The notes: generated from the sequence alone by a model not told the origin. DNA of 64,000 nucleotides from Clostridium aceticum (GCF_001042715.1 NZ_CP009687.1:3215418-3279417); one strand, 5' to 3'; positions 44,492-53,454 are shown, counted from the first letter of the stretch. Numbers and translations: made by a program.

Positions 44492-45031
44492 TCAAAATTC
44501 CAGACTTATATATTTGCTAAACCTGTGGCACTTTTTATGCTCCCTGTGACCATGATGGTGCCTTCTACCCCCACATCTCTCCTTTATATCACCACTATCC
44601 ATTCCTTCAAGATTAGTGTTAATCTTAGTAACTATCTCCAACATTTTTTCCATTTCTTCCGTTGTCAAACAATTAAAAAGTGAAGCCGCCAAATTATCAT
44701 TATCCTGAACAAATCCACTAACAGCAGTTTTACCAGCATCGGTTAGATAAACGTGTATCACTCTACGATCTTTTTCATTCTGCCTTCGTTCGATTAACGA
44801 ATTTTGTTCCAAATGCGTTAGCATTTCTGTTAAAGATGATGGACGCATATCCATTAACTCTGCTAAATCTCGCTGTATCACCCCATCGTTTTTTGAAATG
44901 TGAAATAGCAGATGAATTTGCCCTCGATGAAGCCCTTCTCTTGGTGGCATCATACGATGTTTATGTCTATGCATCTGTCTATTTAAGCGTTGTAGAGCAT
45001 TGTATAAATTATTTGAGATCGTATTGCACAT
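44492..45031 (-). CDS. MarR-family regulator of the ABC exporter
   Basis: The 179-residue protein has the MarR winged helix (GQIHLLFHISKNDGVIQRDLAELMDMRPSSLTEMLTHLEQNSLIERRQNEKDRRVIHVYLTD, described by its ends at residues 37 and 98). It ends in a His/Arg-rich tail (CGGRRHHHGHREHKKCH) that could bind metal. It starts at the ATG after AAAAGGAGG and precedes the two exporter genes. Two identical palindromes frame its promoter, so autorepression is likely. Confidence 0.92.
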   Translation of the reverse strand: MCNTISNNLYNALQRLNRQMHRHKHRMMPPREGLHRGQIHLLFHISKNDGVIQRDLAELMDMRPSSLTEMLTHLEQNSLIERRQNEKDRRVIHVYLTDAGKTAVSGFVQDNDNLAASLFNCLTTEEMEKMLEIVTKINTNLEGMDSGDIKERCGGRRHHHGHREHKKCHRFSKYISLEF

Positions 45032-45050
45032 ATAAAACCCTCCTTTTATA

Positions 45051-45119
45051 TTAGGTACCTAACTATTTCAATTATAATAATTCTTGAAAAAAATGTCAAT
45101 ATCATATTTAGGTACCTAA
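45051..45119 (-). promoter_or_regulatory. Sigma-A promoter flanked by two TTAGGTACCTAA operators
   Basis: On the minus strand TTGACA (45099-45094), a 17-base spacer and TATAAT (45076-45071) make an ideal promoter. The 12-bp perfect palindrome TTAGGTACCTAA occurs twice, at 45108-45119 upstream of the -35 and at 45051-45062 near the transcription start. These are the probable binding sites of the MarR protein. Confidence 0.8.
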
Positions 45120-45141
45120 TCATTTTGAGAAGCGCGGGGAA

Positions 45142-46003
45142 GCGCGGGGACGGGGTTGTTGCTTTTCTCCTGTGTCATAACTTCCAAATAGTATTTGCCG
45201 ATATCCCAGTAACTCTTGCTAGCTGCCTTGTTGATATTCCTTCTATCTCCAACGCTTTTTTTAATATTATTTGCTTCTTTTCTTTGGGTTCATTTTGTAA
45301 TGTCCATGCTTCCACCTTAAATTGACTTTTTATCATCTGCCTTAATTCATCATCTGATATCTTCTTCTTTTTTTCTTCTATTTCTAGACATTTATCATCG
45401 CTGCACTCATTATTGAATTTCATAAATAATTCAAGGGCGACAACTTTATCTTCAGCAAAATTTTTTAGTACATACTCTCTATCTATTATTTTTTTCCTTT
45501 CTAAATATTCACTGTAACTACTCCATTTATAGTCTTTTATTTTTCTCGTAATCCCTGCTTTTATAGGATTTTGATGAATATATCTTATAACTGTCAAAAA
45601 ATATGAATCTGTCTCTACAGGTTCACTTTTAAACCGATCCTGAAATAAGTTTCCAATTCGTTCATATTTTTTGTTATACCAATACACATAGCTTCCACTT
45701 ATACGTCTCATTATTTGTTCTAAAGGTTCTTCTCCTTCTTTTAACAATAGATGAAAGTGATTGTCCATGAAACAGTATGCATATATGCTATACCTACACT
45801 TTTCTTTATACCTTATCATCGTTTGCAATAGCTTCTCTCTATCTTCATTATCCTCAAATATACTTTGCCTATTTATTCCCCTCAATATTATATGATATAT
45901 TCCAGTCTCACTCTTTTTTCTTGCTGTTCTTGGCATACTTATCACCTCAAGATCATTTTAACAGAAGTTGCTTTCCTACAAAGCAGCAACCCCGTCCCCG
46001 TGC
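45142..46003. mobile_element. Complete RAYT element with terminal inverted repeats
   Basis: The left end GCGCGGGGACGGGGTTGTTG plus CTTT (45142-45165) and the right end (45980-46003, reverse complement GCACGGGGACGGGGTTGCTG plus CTTT) are 24-bp inverted repeats with two differences. They enclose the transposase gene. An extra copy of AGCGCGGGGA precedes the left end (45131-45140). Confidence 0.7.
45175..45936 (-). CDS. REP-associated tyrosine transposase (RAYT, IS200-like Y1)
   Basis: About 253 residues from the ATG at 45936 (MPRTARKKSETGIYHI, preceded by GAGGTG). The HUH pair is in MDNHFHLLLKEG and the catalytic tyrosine is probably in IRYIHQNPIKAG, as in the TnpA_REP family. The C-terminus adds a helix-turn-helix (STRQLARVTGISANTIWKL). 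It would nick and join single-stranded DNA at palindromic ends. This copy appears intact; three damaged copies lie at 40631, 54215 and 61608. Confidence 0.9.
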   Translation of the reverse strand: MPRTARKKSETGIYHIILRGINRQSIFEDNEDREKLLQTMIRYKEKCRYSIYAYCFMDNHFHLLLKEGEEPLEQIMRRISGSYVYWYNKKYERIGNLFQDRFKSEPVETDSYFLTVIRYIHQNPIKAGITRKIKDYKWSSYSEYLERKKIIDREYVLKNFAEDKVVALELFMKFNNECSDDKCLEIEEKKKKISDDELRQMIKSQFKVEAWTLQNEPKEKKQIILKKALEIEGISTRQLARVTGISANTIWKL

Positions 46004-46006
46004 TTT

Positions 46007-46660
46007 TTATATATAAATATATATTGAGAAAAAGAGTAATATGCTTCCCGCTAGCACAAAGAGATGCCATATAAAATGATGATATTTAAACCAATTAAAT
46101 ACAAAGAATAGAACACCAATACTATAACATAAGCCCCCTGCAAGTAATAGTACAAATCCTGTTTTTGTTAATGCTTGAAAAATAGCACCTGTAAAAAAAA
46201 TAATTGTCCATCCCATTATTAAGTATATGAGTACATGTATTTTAACAAATTTTTCAATCCATACAATTTTAAAAACAGCACCAAGTATAGCAAGACTCCA
46301 AAGAATACTACAGATTACAATTCCTTTCACATCACCAATCGCAATCAAACAAAAGGGAGTATATGTACCAGCAATTAATAAATAAACGGAGGAATGATCC
46401 ATACGTTCAAATACATTCTTCACTTTACCCGCTGGAAATGCATGATAAAACATAGAATTGGTATAAAGTATAATAAGTGAAGTTGAATAAATTATCATAC
46501 TAACCATATATAAGATATTATCAACTTTTTTACTTTTTAATACAAATAGAACTAAAGCAGTTATCCCTAATAATATCCCTATCCCATGGGAAATTGAATG
46601 AGCAAGCTCTTCTCCAAGAGAAAAGTGTTTTCTGATAATCACCTTTTTAAGTTTATTCAT
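46007..46660 (-). CDS. Hemolysin III family membrane protein (PAQR-like)
   Basis: About 217 residues with seven membrane helices and the conserved metal-site residues of the HlyIII/YqfA/PAQR family: EELAHSISHGIG, SMFYHAFP with a nearby DHSSVYLLIAGTYTP, and the C-terminal HHFIWHLFVLAGS. The ATG at 46660 follows GAGGAGG. Its physiological role in bacteria (membrane stress or lipid homeostasis) is not settled. Confidence 0.9.
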   Translation of the reverse strand: MNKLKKVIIRKHFSLGEELAHSISHGIGILLGITALVLFVLKSKKVDNILYMVSMIIYSTSLIILYTNSMFYHAFPAGKVKNVFERMDHSSVYLLIAGTYTPFCLIAIGDVKGIVICSILWSLAILGAVFKIVWIEKFVKIHVLIYLIMGWTIIFFTGAIFQALTKTGFVLLLAGGLCYSIGVLFFVFNWFKYHHFIWHLFVLAGSILLFFSIYIYI

Positions 46661-46749
46661 CTGGTACCTCCTCAAAATACCTTAAAGTAAGGTATATAGA
46701 TGTTTCAACTTGAATTATACCACATTAACAGTAAACGTTGGATTATTTA

Positions 46750-47646
46750 TCATTCTTCTATATCAAATATTGAAAGCTGTTTTTGTTCATATCTAAGTTT
46801 ATAGCCTTTAATAATATGTGCCATTTTATATAGTATACTACGATTGTCACATTCTTTCTGAAATAACTGCCAAAGTTCTTGAGCCTTTGGGGAGCGGCAC
46901 TGATATGTACTTCCATACTGCTGTATGTACTTTTGTTTAAGAGAAGGAAACATCTCATCCAATTTGTTATAATACCATCGTCTCTGGTTTTGTCTCAAGG
47001 TTACTCCAAAAGCAGGATATATAAATCTTGCTCCATTTTTATGTGCAAGGGTAATAATATTGCTGATGTTTTCTGCTGTATCTTCTATGAAGGGTAGCAC
47101 TGGCATTAATAATATGCCTGCAAAAATACCCTTCTCAGTTAGCCTTTTAATAGCTGCAAACCTCTCCGATGATACAGCTACATTAGGTTCAATTTTTTTA
47201 CATATTGTATCATCAGCAGCTGTAATTGTAATCTTTATTAACACAGGAGAGTGCTCCGATATTTCTTTTAGTATATCAATATCTCTAGTAATCAAGTCAC
47301 TTTTTGTGGCGATAGATACGCCAAACCGATAACGATTGATCAGTTCCAAAGCACCTCTGGTCAGCTTCTGTTCTTCTTCAAAGGGATTATATGGATCGCT
47401 CATAGCCCCAGTACCGATTACACCTTTTTTTCGTTTAGATTTAAGCTCACACTCGATTAAGGCAAGGGCGTTTTCCTTTGCCCTTACCTTATCAAATTTT
47501 TCTATCCTATAACATTCACTACGGCTATCACAGTAAATACAACCATGGCAGCATCCTTTGTAGATATTCATATTATAGTTGATACCAAACCAGGAATTAT
47601 TTGCAGCATATCCAGATATAATTGTTTTTGCTGGGATAAAGTCCAT
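46750..47646 (-). CDS. Radical SAM protein, SPL-like/Rv2578c family
   Basis: About 298 residues from MDFIPAKTIISG; GGGGG is eight bases before this ATG. The 4Fe-4S cluster motif is CCHGCIYCD (CxxxCxxC) near residue 30, followed by GTGAMSDPYNPFEEE and TKSDLITRDIDIL, typical of spore photoproduct lyase-like radical SAM proteins of unknown substrate. The frame extends 93 bases upstream without a ribosome site, and that part is probably not translated. Confidence 0.87.
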   Translation of the reverse strand: MDFIPAKTIISGYAANNSWFGINYNMNIYKGCCHGCIYCDSRSECYRIEKFDKVRAKENALALIECELKSKRKKGVIGTGAMSDPYNPFEEEQKLTRGALELINRYRFGVSIATKSDLITRDIDILKEISEHSPVLIKITITAADDTICKKIEPNVAVSSERFAAIKRLTEKGIFAGILLMPVLPFIEDTAENISNIITLAHKNGARFIYPAFGVTLRQNQRRWYYNKLDEMFPSLKQKYIQQYGSTYQCRSPKAQELWQLFQKECDNRSILYKMAHIIKGYKLRYEQKQLSIFDIEE

Positions 47647-47772
47647 ATTCATAACCCCCTTCTTGCAACAATCTTTCAATTTTAGTTTTACTAAATCTTT
47701 TTCAAAGGACTTACCAGCCAACACTGATATACTTACCAAACTAACCTCGTCTGTCCAACGTTTTTTTATATA

Positions 47773-47853
47773 CTAAGATACGCTAAGAATTCTACATCCT
47801 TCATTTTGGATATTGATTGCAGCATTTATATCTCTATCTATTATAACACTATA
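47773..47853 (-). pseudogene. 3' remnant of an IS605-type tnpB gene
   Basis: The minus strand reads IDRDINAAINIQNEGCRILSVS then a stop. D-RD-NAAINI--EG is the C-terminal motif of TnpB/OrfB proteins, including the last catalytic aspartate. Upstream sequence (47854-48200) is not coding and shows nothing I recognise. Confidence 0.65.
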
Positions 47854-48200
47854 GGTTAAAACAAAGATTCGAGGATAGAAGTATATCAAAGGACGATAGT
47901 AATTATCCTCCAGAATCTCGTCCATTAACTTCTATGTATCCAAGACTACCTTTTTAAGCGATGCTTCGGTCTCCTGCAACTTTCCACATTAGGCCTTTTG
48001 CTACCTGCTATTTTAGTGAAACTTCTTATTGGTAAGCTCAGGGGAGATTCTTTGACAGTTACAAATACACTACGTTTTGAAGCTCTTACAATCCAGATGG
48101 CATAATACGATTATCACTTACAGATTAAAACCTCACGATAGTCATGCTGCTTCTTTTTCAAATATCTTATTACTATTTTATTATTAAAATATCAAAGAGT
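47854..48200. other. Intergenic region without a recognised gene
   Basis: It lies between the tnpB stump and the PheC-like gene. All frames are interrupted; it may include decayed IS605 sequence. Confidence 0.3.
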
Positions 48201-49175
48201 TTACTGAACCCATTTCTTGCTTAACTTTTCAAACTCCCCTGTTAGCTTCATTTGATCCATCCAGAAATTAATAGCATCTGCAAAAATGCTATCTCCTCTA
48301 TGGAATAAATAGCCCATTTGATTTTTTGTAAAAGGATTATCACTTAAAGCTGCATATAAGCGGTCATCATACTTAGCATAAAATAGTGCTTCTATACTAT
48401 CTGTAATCATTACATCAACTTCTCCTTCTGCTACTTTTATAGGAATATCTAAATTGTTTTGTACTACAGTAACTTGTGCATTTTTTATATTATCTTTAAC
48501 AAAAGCTTCATTGGTTCCACCTGGATTTACTCCTATATGCACATGAGACTGATCGATATCTTCTAAGCTTTTATACTTTTCCTTATCTTCTATTCTAATC
48601 AAAGGAGATTTGCCATACTCAATATATGGTTGCGAGAAATTTGCTTGTATTTGTCGTGACATTCTTCGGCTAATGCCTCCCATAGCTATATCAAATTTAT
48701 CTGCCAATAAGTCCTCCATTAAAGTTGGCCATGTAGTCTTAATAAACTCTACTTTGACCCCTAACTCCTCTGCCAACATTTTTGCTGCATCAATATCGTA
48801 TCCTTCAAATTCATTGGTTTCTGGATTTAAATATGTAAAAGGTTTATAATCCCCAGCAGTACCAACTCGAATATATCCACGCTCTATAATAGTATCAAGT
48901 CGTGATGCTATCTTTACAGTGTTACTGGCTGCGTCCCAAGTCACATCCCTGCCTAGCACCTTTCCTATGGCTTTAGCTGAAACCATTGTTTGACCACTGG
49001 CATTTAACACACCTTCTAACACACTTCCATCTACTAACACCTGCACAGAGTTCTTGCTTAAACTATCATTTTGTGCAAAACTAAAAATCATATTAGATAC
49101 CAGCACCCCTACAATTATACAAATCGTTAATCCTACTCTCCATGGAGCTTTGTAGCTTTTTTTCATATACCTCAT
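48201..49175 (-). CDS. PheC-like cyclohexadienyl dehydratase/solute-binding protein fused to a stalk domain
   Basis: The 324-residue protein has a signal peptide (residues 1-35), a compact stalk domain (residues 43-90, VQVLVDGSVL through AASNTVKIA) and a periplasmic-binding-protein fold with the motifs of cyclohexadienyl dehydratase PheC: TAGDYKPFTY, TTWPTLMEDLLADKFDIAMGG, VNPGGTNE (residues 217-223, with the glutamate that is catalytic in PheC) and FHRGD. It may convert arogenate or prephenate outside the cell, or bind an amino acid for signalling; no ABC permease is adjacent. Confidence 0.8.
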   Translation of the reverse strand: MRYMKKSYKAPWRVGLTICIIVGVLVSNMIFSFAQNDSLSKNSVQVLVDGSVLEGVLNASGQTMVSAKAIGKVLGRDVTWDAASNTVKIASRLDTIIERGYIRVGTAGDYKPFTYLNPETNEFEGYDIDAAKMLAEELGVKVEFIKTTWPTLMEDLLADKFDIAMGGISRRMSRQIQANFSQPYIEYGKSPLIRIEDKEKYKSLEDIDQSHVHIGVNPGGTNEAFVKDNIKNAQVTVVQNNLDIPIKVAEGEVDVMITDSIEALFYAKYDDRLYAALSDNPFTKNQMGYLFHRGDSIFADAINFWMDQMKLTGEFEKLSKKWVQ

Positions 49176-49566
49176 CTTTCTTCCCCCTATTTTTTTATTT
49201 TTGCTCTATGTCATGAATTCATAATGTACTTGTCAATTTCCAATTACCGTAAACGCTTCATCTCTAAATATTTCTTTTAATAATATCTCAGGTAACTATC
49301 AATGAATTCAAGTTATTCGTTCTACACCTAGAAATATAGCAATGTGCCGACCTTAATTTGAAATTTTTTAAGTATTGCTTAACTTTTTTGTTTGTTTCTA
49401 TTTCTAGACATCTTCTCTAGTTTCCTTCAAAAACATAGAACTTTTTTATTATAATCATATTGCATTTTTCTTTATATTTCGACCAAAAGCGAGTATTTTT
49501 TAATTTCCTTAGTGACATACTTCCACCACTTGGACTTACGCTTAGAGATAAGTTAACAATTTAAAC
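49176..49566. other. Intergenic region, no gene recognised
   Basis: AT-rich and interrupted in all frames. A stretch near 49400 encoding CLEIE on the minus strand recalls a short segment of the RAYT protein, but it is too short to call. Confidence 0.3.
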
Positions 49567-49622
49567 TAAAACAACAAGAAGGCCCTCATCCTCTTTAGGT
49601 AGGGGACTTCTTGTTGCTTTAG
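49567..49622 (-). terminator. Terminator after the aminotransferase/ocd operon
   Basis: CAACAAGAAG (49616-49607 on the minus strand) pairs with CTTCTTGTTG (49581-49572), with a partly paired CCCCTA/GAGGG loop, followed by TTTTAGTTT. Confidence 0.75.
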
Positions 49623-49660
49623 GTTAAAAGAAGCAGAATCGGGATTAAATTTCAATTTTC

Positions 49661-49792
49661 TCAGTTTAACCTAAGTGGTTGCTTTACTTTATGTAAATTA
49701 TATACTCTGTATGCTTCTTCTACGGCTTTTATTGCATCAGGCATATTTAGAAGTTCCTTAACTTCCTGCTGATTAAGAATTAGCGTTTTCAT
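49661..49792 (-). pseudogene. N-terminal fragment of ornithine cyclodeaminase/mu-crystallin family gene
   Basis: The 43-residue frame MKTLILNQQEVKELLNMPDA followed by IKAVEEAYRVYNLHKVKQP is the start of an ornithine cyclodeaminase-family protein (normally about 320 residues), then it runs into a stop. A ribosome site (GGTGAG) remains, and the start is nine bases after the aminotransferase stop codon. The rest has been lost and a terminator follows at once. Confidence 0.75.
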
Positions 49793-49801
49793 AAATCTCA
49801 C

Positions 49802-50932
49802 CTAAACCAGACCTTTCTCAATTAAATATTCCTCAAAGACCTTCAGACTAGTCTCAAAGCTTGCCCGTCCATAACCCATCCTAAAATATTGTCCGTCATA
49901 TGCATACATATCTGCGGGCAATAACAGTACGCCTTTTTCTTCTACCAGTTGGTCGCAAAATTGGCCTATAGGGGTCTCGATATTCATTTTATGAAATGCT
50001 ATCGGGCCTGCTGTAGGTCTATTATACTTGAACAGTCTCGGATACCTTTGGAAAAACTTATCTGCAATTTTAAGATTTGCTTCAATAATTTTGCGGTTAC
50101 GCTCTAATATTTCATCACTATGTTTTAGTGCAACTATTGCCAATTCCTCGGCTGAACTGCTGCTACAAATACTTGTATAATGTTTCATTTTAACCATTTT
50201 TTCAAGAATTTCCTTGTCTTTTGCAGCAACCCAGCCAATTCTAAGACCGGCTAGGCCGTATGCTTTAGACATAACACCTAAAGATATGCCTTTTTCATAA
50301 ATATCTGCGAACCAAGGTCTCTTTACACCATCGAGTTCAATACCTTTATATACCTCGTCGCAGAATACATAGATATCATTTTTGTGTGCAATATCTGCAA
50401 TTCTTTCCATTTCCTCTGCGGTGAAAGTATAGCCTGTTGGATTATTGGGACTATTTATACAGATTAGTTTTGTGTTTGGTTTTATTAATCTTTCAAGCTC
50501 ATCATAATCCATAACCCAACCATTGTCTGCTTGTTTAAGCGTCCATTTGGATACTTCACATCCAATAGAGTTTGCTACTTCATAAAGAGACTGGTAAATA
50601 GGGAATTGGCTGATCATATGATCGCCTTCATCCAAGCATACATTTAAAAAATTGAAAATTGCCTCTTGGGCACCTACATGAACGATAATGTCTTCAGCTT
50701 CAATTCTCTGATAAAGCTTTGATATTATCTCCCTTAACTCTGGGTTGCCGGAAACTTCTGTATATCCCAACCAACCATTTAACAGTAATTCTTCAGCTCC
50801 CGGTTCATAAGCTAATAGTTCCCTAACCGACATTGACTCACAGTCAGACTGAGTAAGTAAATATGGAGCTGTAAATTCATGTTTACCAAAAAATACCTCC
50901 AATTTAAAATCATTCAATTTCATTTTACTCAC
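49802..50932 (-). CDS. Class I/II PLP-dependent aminotransferase
   Basis: The 376-residue fold-type I enzyme has NSPNNPTG, FCDEVYKG and the PLP lysine in MSKAYGLAGLRIGW, plus a C-terminal FRMGYGRASF arginine that binds the substrate carboxylate. The motif order is close to the capreomycidine synthase/MalY-like branch; the substrate is unknown. It was followed by an ornithine-cyclodeaminase-like gene that is now truncated, so the pair may have handled a basic or keto amino acid. A MocR regulator is encoded divergently. Confidence 0.88.
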   Translation of the reverse strand: MSKMKLNDFKLEVFFGKHEFTAPYLLTQSDCESMSVRELLAYEPGAEELLLNGWLGYTEVSGNPELREIISKLYQRIEAEDIIVHVGAQEAIFNFLNVCLDEGDHMISQFPIYQSLYEVANSIGCEVSKWTLKQADNGWVMDYDELERLIKPNTKLICINSPNNPTGYTFTAEEMERIADIAHKNDIYVFCDEVYKGIELDGVKRPWFADIYEKGISLGVMSKAYGLAGLRIGWVAAKDKEILEKMVKMKHYTSICSSSSAEELAIVALKHSDEILERNRKIIEANLKIADKFFQRYPRLFKYNRPTAGPIAFHKMNIETPIGQFCDQLVEEKGVLLLPADMYAYDGQYFRMGYGRASFETSLKVFEEYLIEKGLV

Positions 50933-51059
50933 CTATTCCTTTCTCTTTTTTTATTTAATTATAACTTATAATTCATAGCAATTATCCATCCATTCATTGA
51001 CTTTTCAACCAACCAACTTTAATATATAATCATACAACATACAGGGAAAGGATGAACAT

Positions 51060-52526
51060 ATGGGGAATAAAATTTCAACAGTTATCAATTTCGACTGGAA
51101 GCCTGATCGAAAAAACCAATTGCCACTTTCAAAGCAAATTGTTAATTATATTACCGAAAGGATCTCTCGAGGCGATTGGTTAATTGGCCAAAAGCTTCCT
51201 TCACAGCGTGATTTGGCAAAAACGTTAAATGTTAATCGCAGCACTATAATAGAAGCTTTATCAGAGTTAAACTCATTGGGTATTATTGAAGGCAACTTCG
51301 GTGGGGGTACAACAATAACAAACAACACATGGTCTCTACTTTTTTCTGCTGCTACACCGAATTGGAAAAGTTATATAGAATCCGGCATTCACAAAGCAAA
51401 CTTTCCAACCATCCAAGCTATAAATAAATTAGAATTTGAAGAAAATATAATCAGACTAAGTACAGGCGAAATGTCACCTGACCTGTTTCCCCATGAGATG
51501 ATGAAAAAAGTTCTAGGCAAAATTCCATCCAGAGCTTTTTCACTTAACTATATTGAACCACTTGGACTTCTTGAACTAAGAAAAGCCCTTAGCAATTATC
51601 TTAAAAGTTTCGAACTGGATGTGACTCCTTCGCAAATCCTCATAGTTTCTGGTTCTTTACAAGCTTTACAACTGGTTTCTATCAGTATATTAAGACCAAA
51701 TTCCACAGTTTTTATAGAGGAACCATCTTATGTAAAATCATTGCATGTGTTTGAATCAACCGGCATGCAAATGAAAGATGTTCCCATGGACGAAAATGGT
51801 TTAATACCGTGGATGATTAATAAATCAAATATAAAGAATGACACTTCAATACTGTATACGATTCCTACTTTTCATAATCCTACAGGACTAACTATGAGTT
51901 TAAACCGAAGATTAGAAGTACTTAGGTGGTGCAAATCAAATCAGCTCCCAATAATTGAAGATGATGCTTACCGAGAACTATGGTTTGATGAGTTACCGCC
52001 TGTACCCCTTAAAGCTCATGACTCCACTGGAAATGTTCTTTACTTAGGAAGTGTGTCAAAGTCCCTTGCTCCTGGCCTAAGGATTGGATGGGTTGCAGGG
52101 CCGGAACCTGTTGTAGAAAGACTTGGCGATATTAAAATGCAAACTGATTACGGTGCTAGTTCTCTTTCACAATGGGCGTTAACTGAATGGATTGAAAGTG
52201 GCTTATATGAGGAGCATCTAAAATCTTTCAGAACTCAATTAATCAATCGAAGAAACTTTGTTCTAAGCTTTTTAGATCAATACTTTGCTGACTTAGCCTC
52301 GTGGAATGTTCCAAAAGGCGGTTATTATATTTGGCTTAAACTTAATTTATCTATATCTACAGAAAAATTATTTGAATTGGCTATTAACGAAAATATATTG
52401 ATTAATCCCGGTAATCTTTACAGCTTTACTAAGAACCCGTATTTAAGAATTTCCTACTCCTATGCTTCACTTGATGACTTGGCAGTTGGATTAAAAAGGC
52501 TTTCAGAAATCATTAGATCACTATAA
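51060..52526 (+). CDS. MocR/PdxR-family regulator (GntR HTH fused to aminotransferase-like domain)
   Basis: The 488-residue protein joins a GntR winged helix (PLSKQIVNYITERISRGDWLIGQKLPSQRDLAKTLNVNRST, about residues 22-62) to a fold-type I aminotransferase-like domain with IPTFHNPTGLTMS, IEDDAYRELWFD and the PLP lysine in GSVSKSLAPGLRIGW. MocR proteins sense PLP or aminated ligands and usually control a divergent gene. The 127-base space to the aminotransferase should hold its operator. Confidence 0.93.
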   Translation: MGNKISTVINFDWKPDRKNQLPLSKQIVNYITERISRGDWLIGQKLPSQRDLAKTLNVNRSTIIEALSELNSLGIIEGNFGGGTTITNNTWSLLFSAATPNWKSYIESGIHKANFPTIQAINKLEFEENIIRLSTGEMSPDLFPHEMMKKVLGKIPSRAFSLNYIEPLGLLELRKALSNYLKSFELDVTPSQILIVSGSLQALQLVSISILRPNSTVFIEEPSYVKSLHVFESTGMQMKDVPMDENGLIPWMINKSNIKNDTSILYTIPTFHNPTGLTMSLNRRLEVLRWCKSNQLPIIEDDAYRELWFDELPPVPLKAHDSTGNVLYLGSVSKSLAPGLRIGWVAGPEPVVERLGDIKMQTDYGASSLSQWALTEWIESGLYEEHLKSFRTQLINRRNFVLSFLDQYFADLASWNVPKGGYYIWLKLNLSISTEKLFELAINENILINPGNLYSFTKNPYLRISYSYASLDDLAVGLKRLSEIIRSL

Positions 52527-52595
52527 TAGTCTTTTATCTCTTTTCTTAAGCTAACTAATGAAATGTTACACAGACTTGTTAAACCCATTGAAATA

Positions 52596-52640
52596 CAAAA
52601 AACGGGGTGGTAGATATCTATTCCAGATTCACCACCCCTT
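52596..52640 (-). terminator. Terminator on the minus strand
   Basis: GGGGTGGT and ACCACCCC (52638-52631 and 52611-52604) form an 8-bp stem followed by GTTTTTTG on the minus strand. It may end the VOC gene transcript, whose stop is 258 bases upstream, or a short RNA. The MocR gene is convergent. Confidence 0.6.
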
Positions 52641-52898
52641 ACTAATTGTTCTCTTTCAATCCTTACGACAGCCTCCATATGTCTGGTGTATTTATAGCAG
52701 ACAATTTTGATAGTTGTATCTGCTGGCTTTTTAACTAAATAAATCTATATAGAAAATAGCAAATAAAATCATGAATATCAAGTATAAAAAATCTTATTAC
52801 TCTTCTCCACTTTAAATTAAAGATAGCAGATATTGGCTATCTATCATATGCTCTTATAGATATATGAACTATCTAATAAATAGCTTCCCCCCAAATTA

Positions 52899-53336
52899 CT
52901 AAATGCTCCCCTTTTTCTCTTCCCAGAGACGAGTACGCTCCTCAAAGCTCAGTTTTTTATATACTTGATGCACCATCCACATATAGCCAAAAGAATCTAA
53001 AAATATAGCATTGGCTACCCCATAATCTGGTATTTCCGTTATTGCTTGTATTACTTTGCAGCCTGCCTTGATTGCTTTCGAAAATGTTTCTTCAATATCA
53101 GGCACCATAATATTGAACCAAATTGACTTGGGATCATCCATGGTGGGTGCCTTCATCTGAAATTCCGGATTTTCATCCAGCATATGAAAATGGACTCCAT
53201 AGAGGGAAAATATCACCTCATTTTCACCCTCTGGAAAAGACGTCACCTCTATAGGCTCAATATCAAATATGTTTTCGTATAATTTCAATGCCTTCAAGCT
53301 ATCCGATACAACCATATCAATTTCTACACCTATCAT
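52899..53336 (-). CDS. VOC-fold (glyoxalase/PhnB-like) protein
   Basis: The 145-residue protein shows two beta-alpha-beta-beta-beta units: VSDSLKALKLYENIFDIEPIEV and FHMLDENPEF in the first, FNIMVPDIEETFSKAIKAGCKVIQ and DYGVANAIFLDSFGYMWMVHQ in the second. This is the PhnB-like branch of the vicinal oxygen chelate fold. The closing MWMVHQVYKKL is typical of that branch. Activity is unknown. It is monocistronic. Confidence 0.87.
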   Translation of the reverse strand: MIGVEIDMVVSDSLKALKLYENIFDIEPIEVTSFPEGENEVIFSLYGVHFHMLDENPEFQMKAPTMDDPKSIWFNIMVPDIEETFSKAIKAGCKVIQAITEIPDYGVANAIFLDSFGYMWMVHQVYKKLSFEERTRLWEEKKGSI

Positions 53337-53454
53337 ATCAATCTATCCCTTCTTTTTTTATATTCATACCCTCAAATCTTTAAAGTTTTTAATGACTCTA
53401 TATTAATGAAACTAAAGGAGAGTCTAACTTTAGCTTTAAAAAAGTAAAGGCAAC

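Noticed and set aside
47647-47739. N-terminal extension of the radical SAM protein
   Set aside because: No ribosome site; the ATG at 47646 is preceded by AAGAAGGGGG at proper spacing and the family starts there.
49376-49440. Possible fifth RAYT fragment (CLEIE-like peptide on the minus strand)
   Set aside because: The similarity covers only a handful of residues in AT-rich DNA and lacks element ends.
52460-52678. 72-residue minus-strand ORF at the end of the MocR gene
   Set aside because: It runs through a terminator hairpin and overlaps the MocR coding sequence; no family resemblance.
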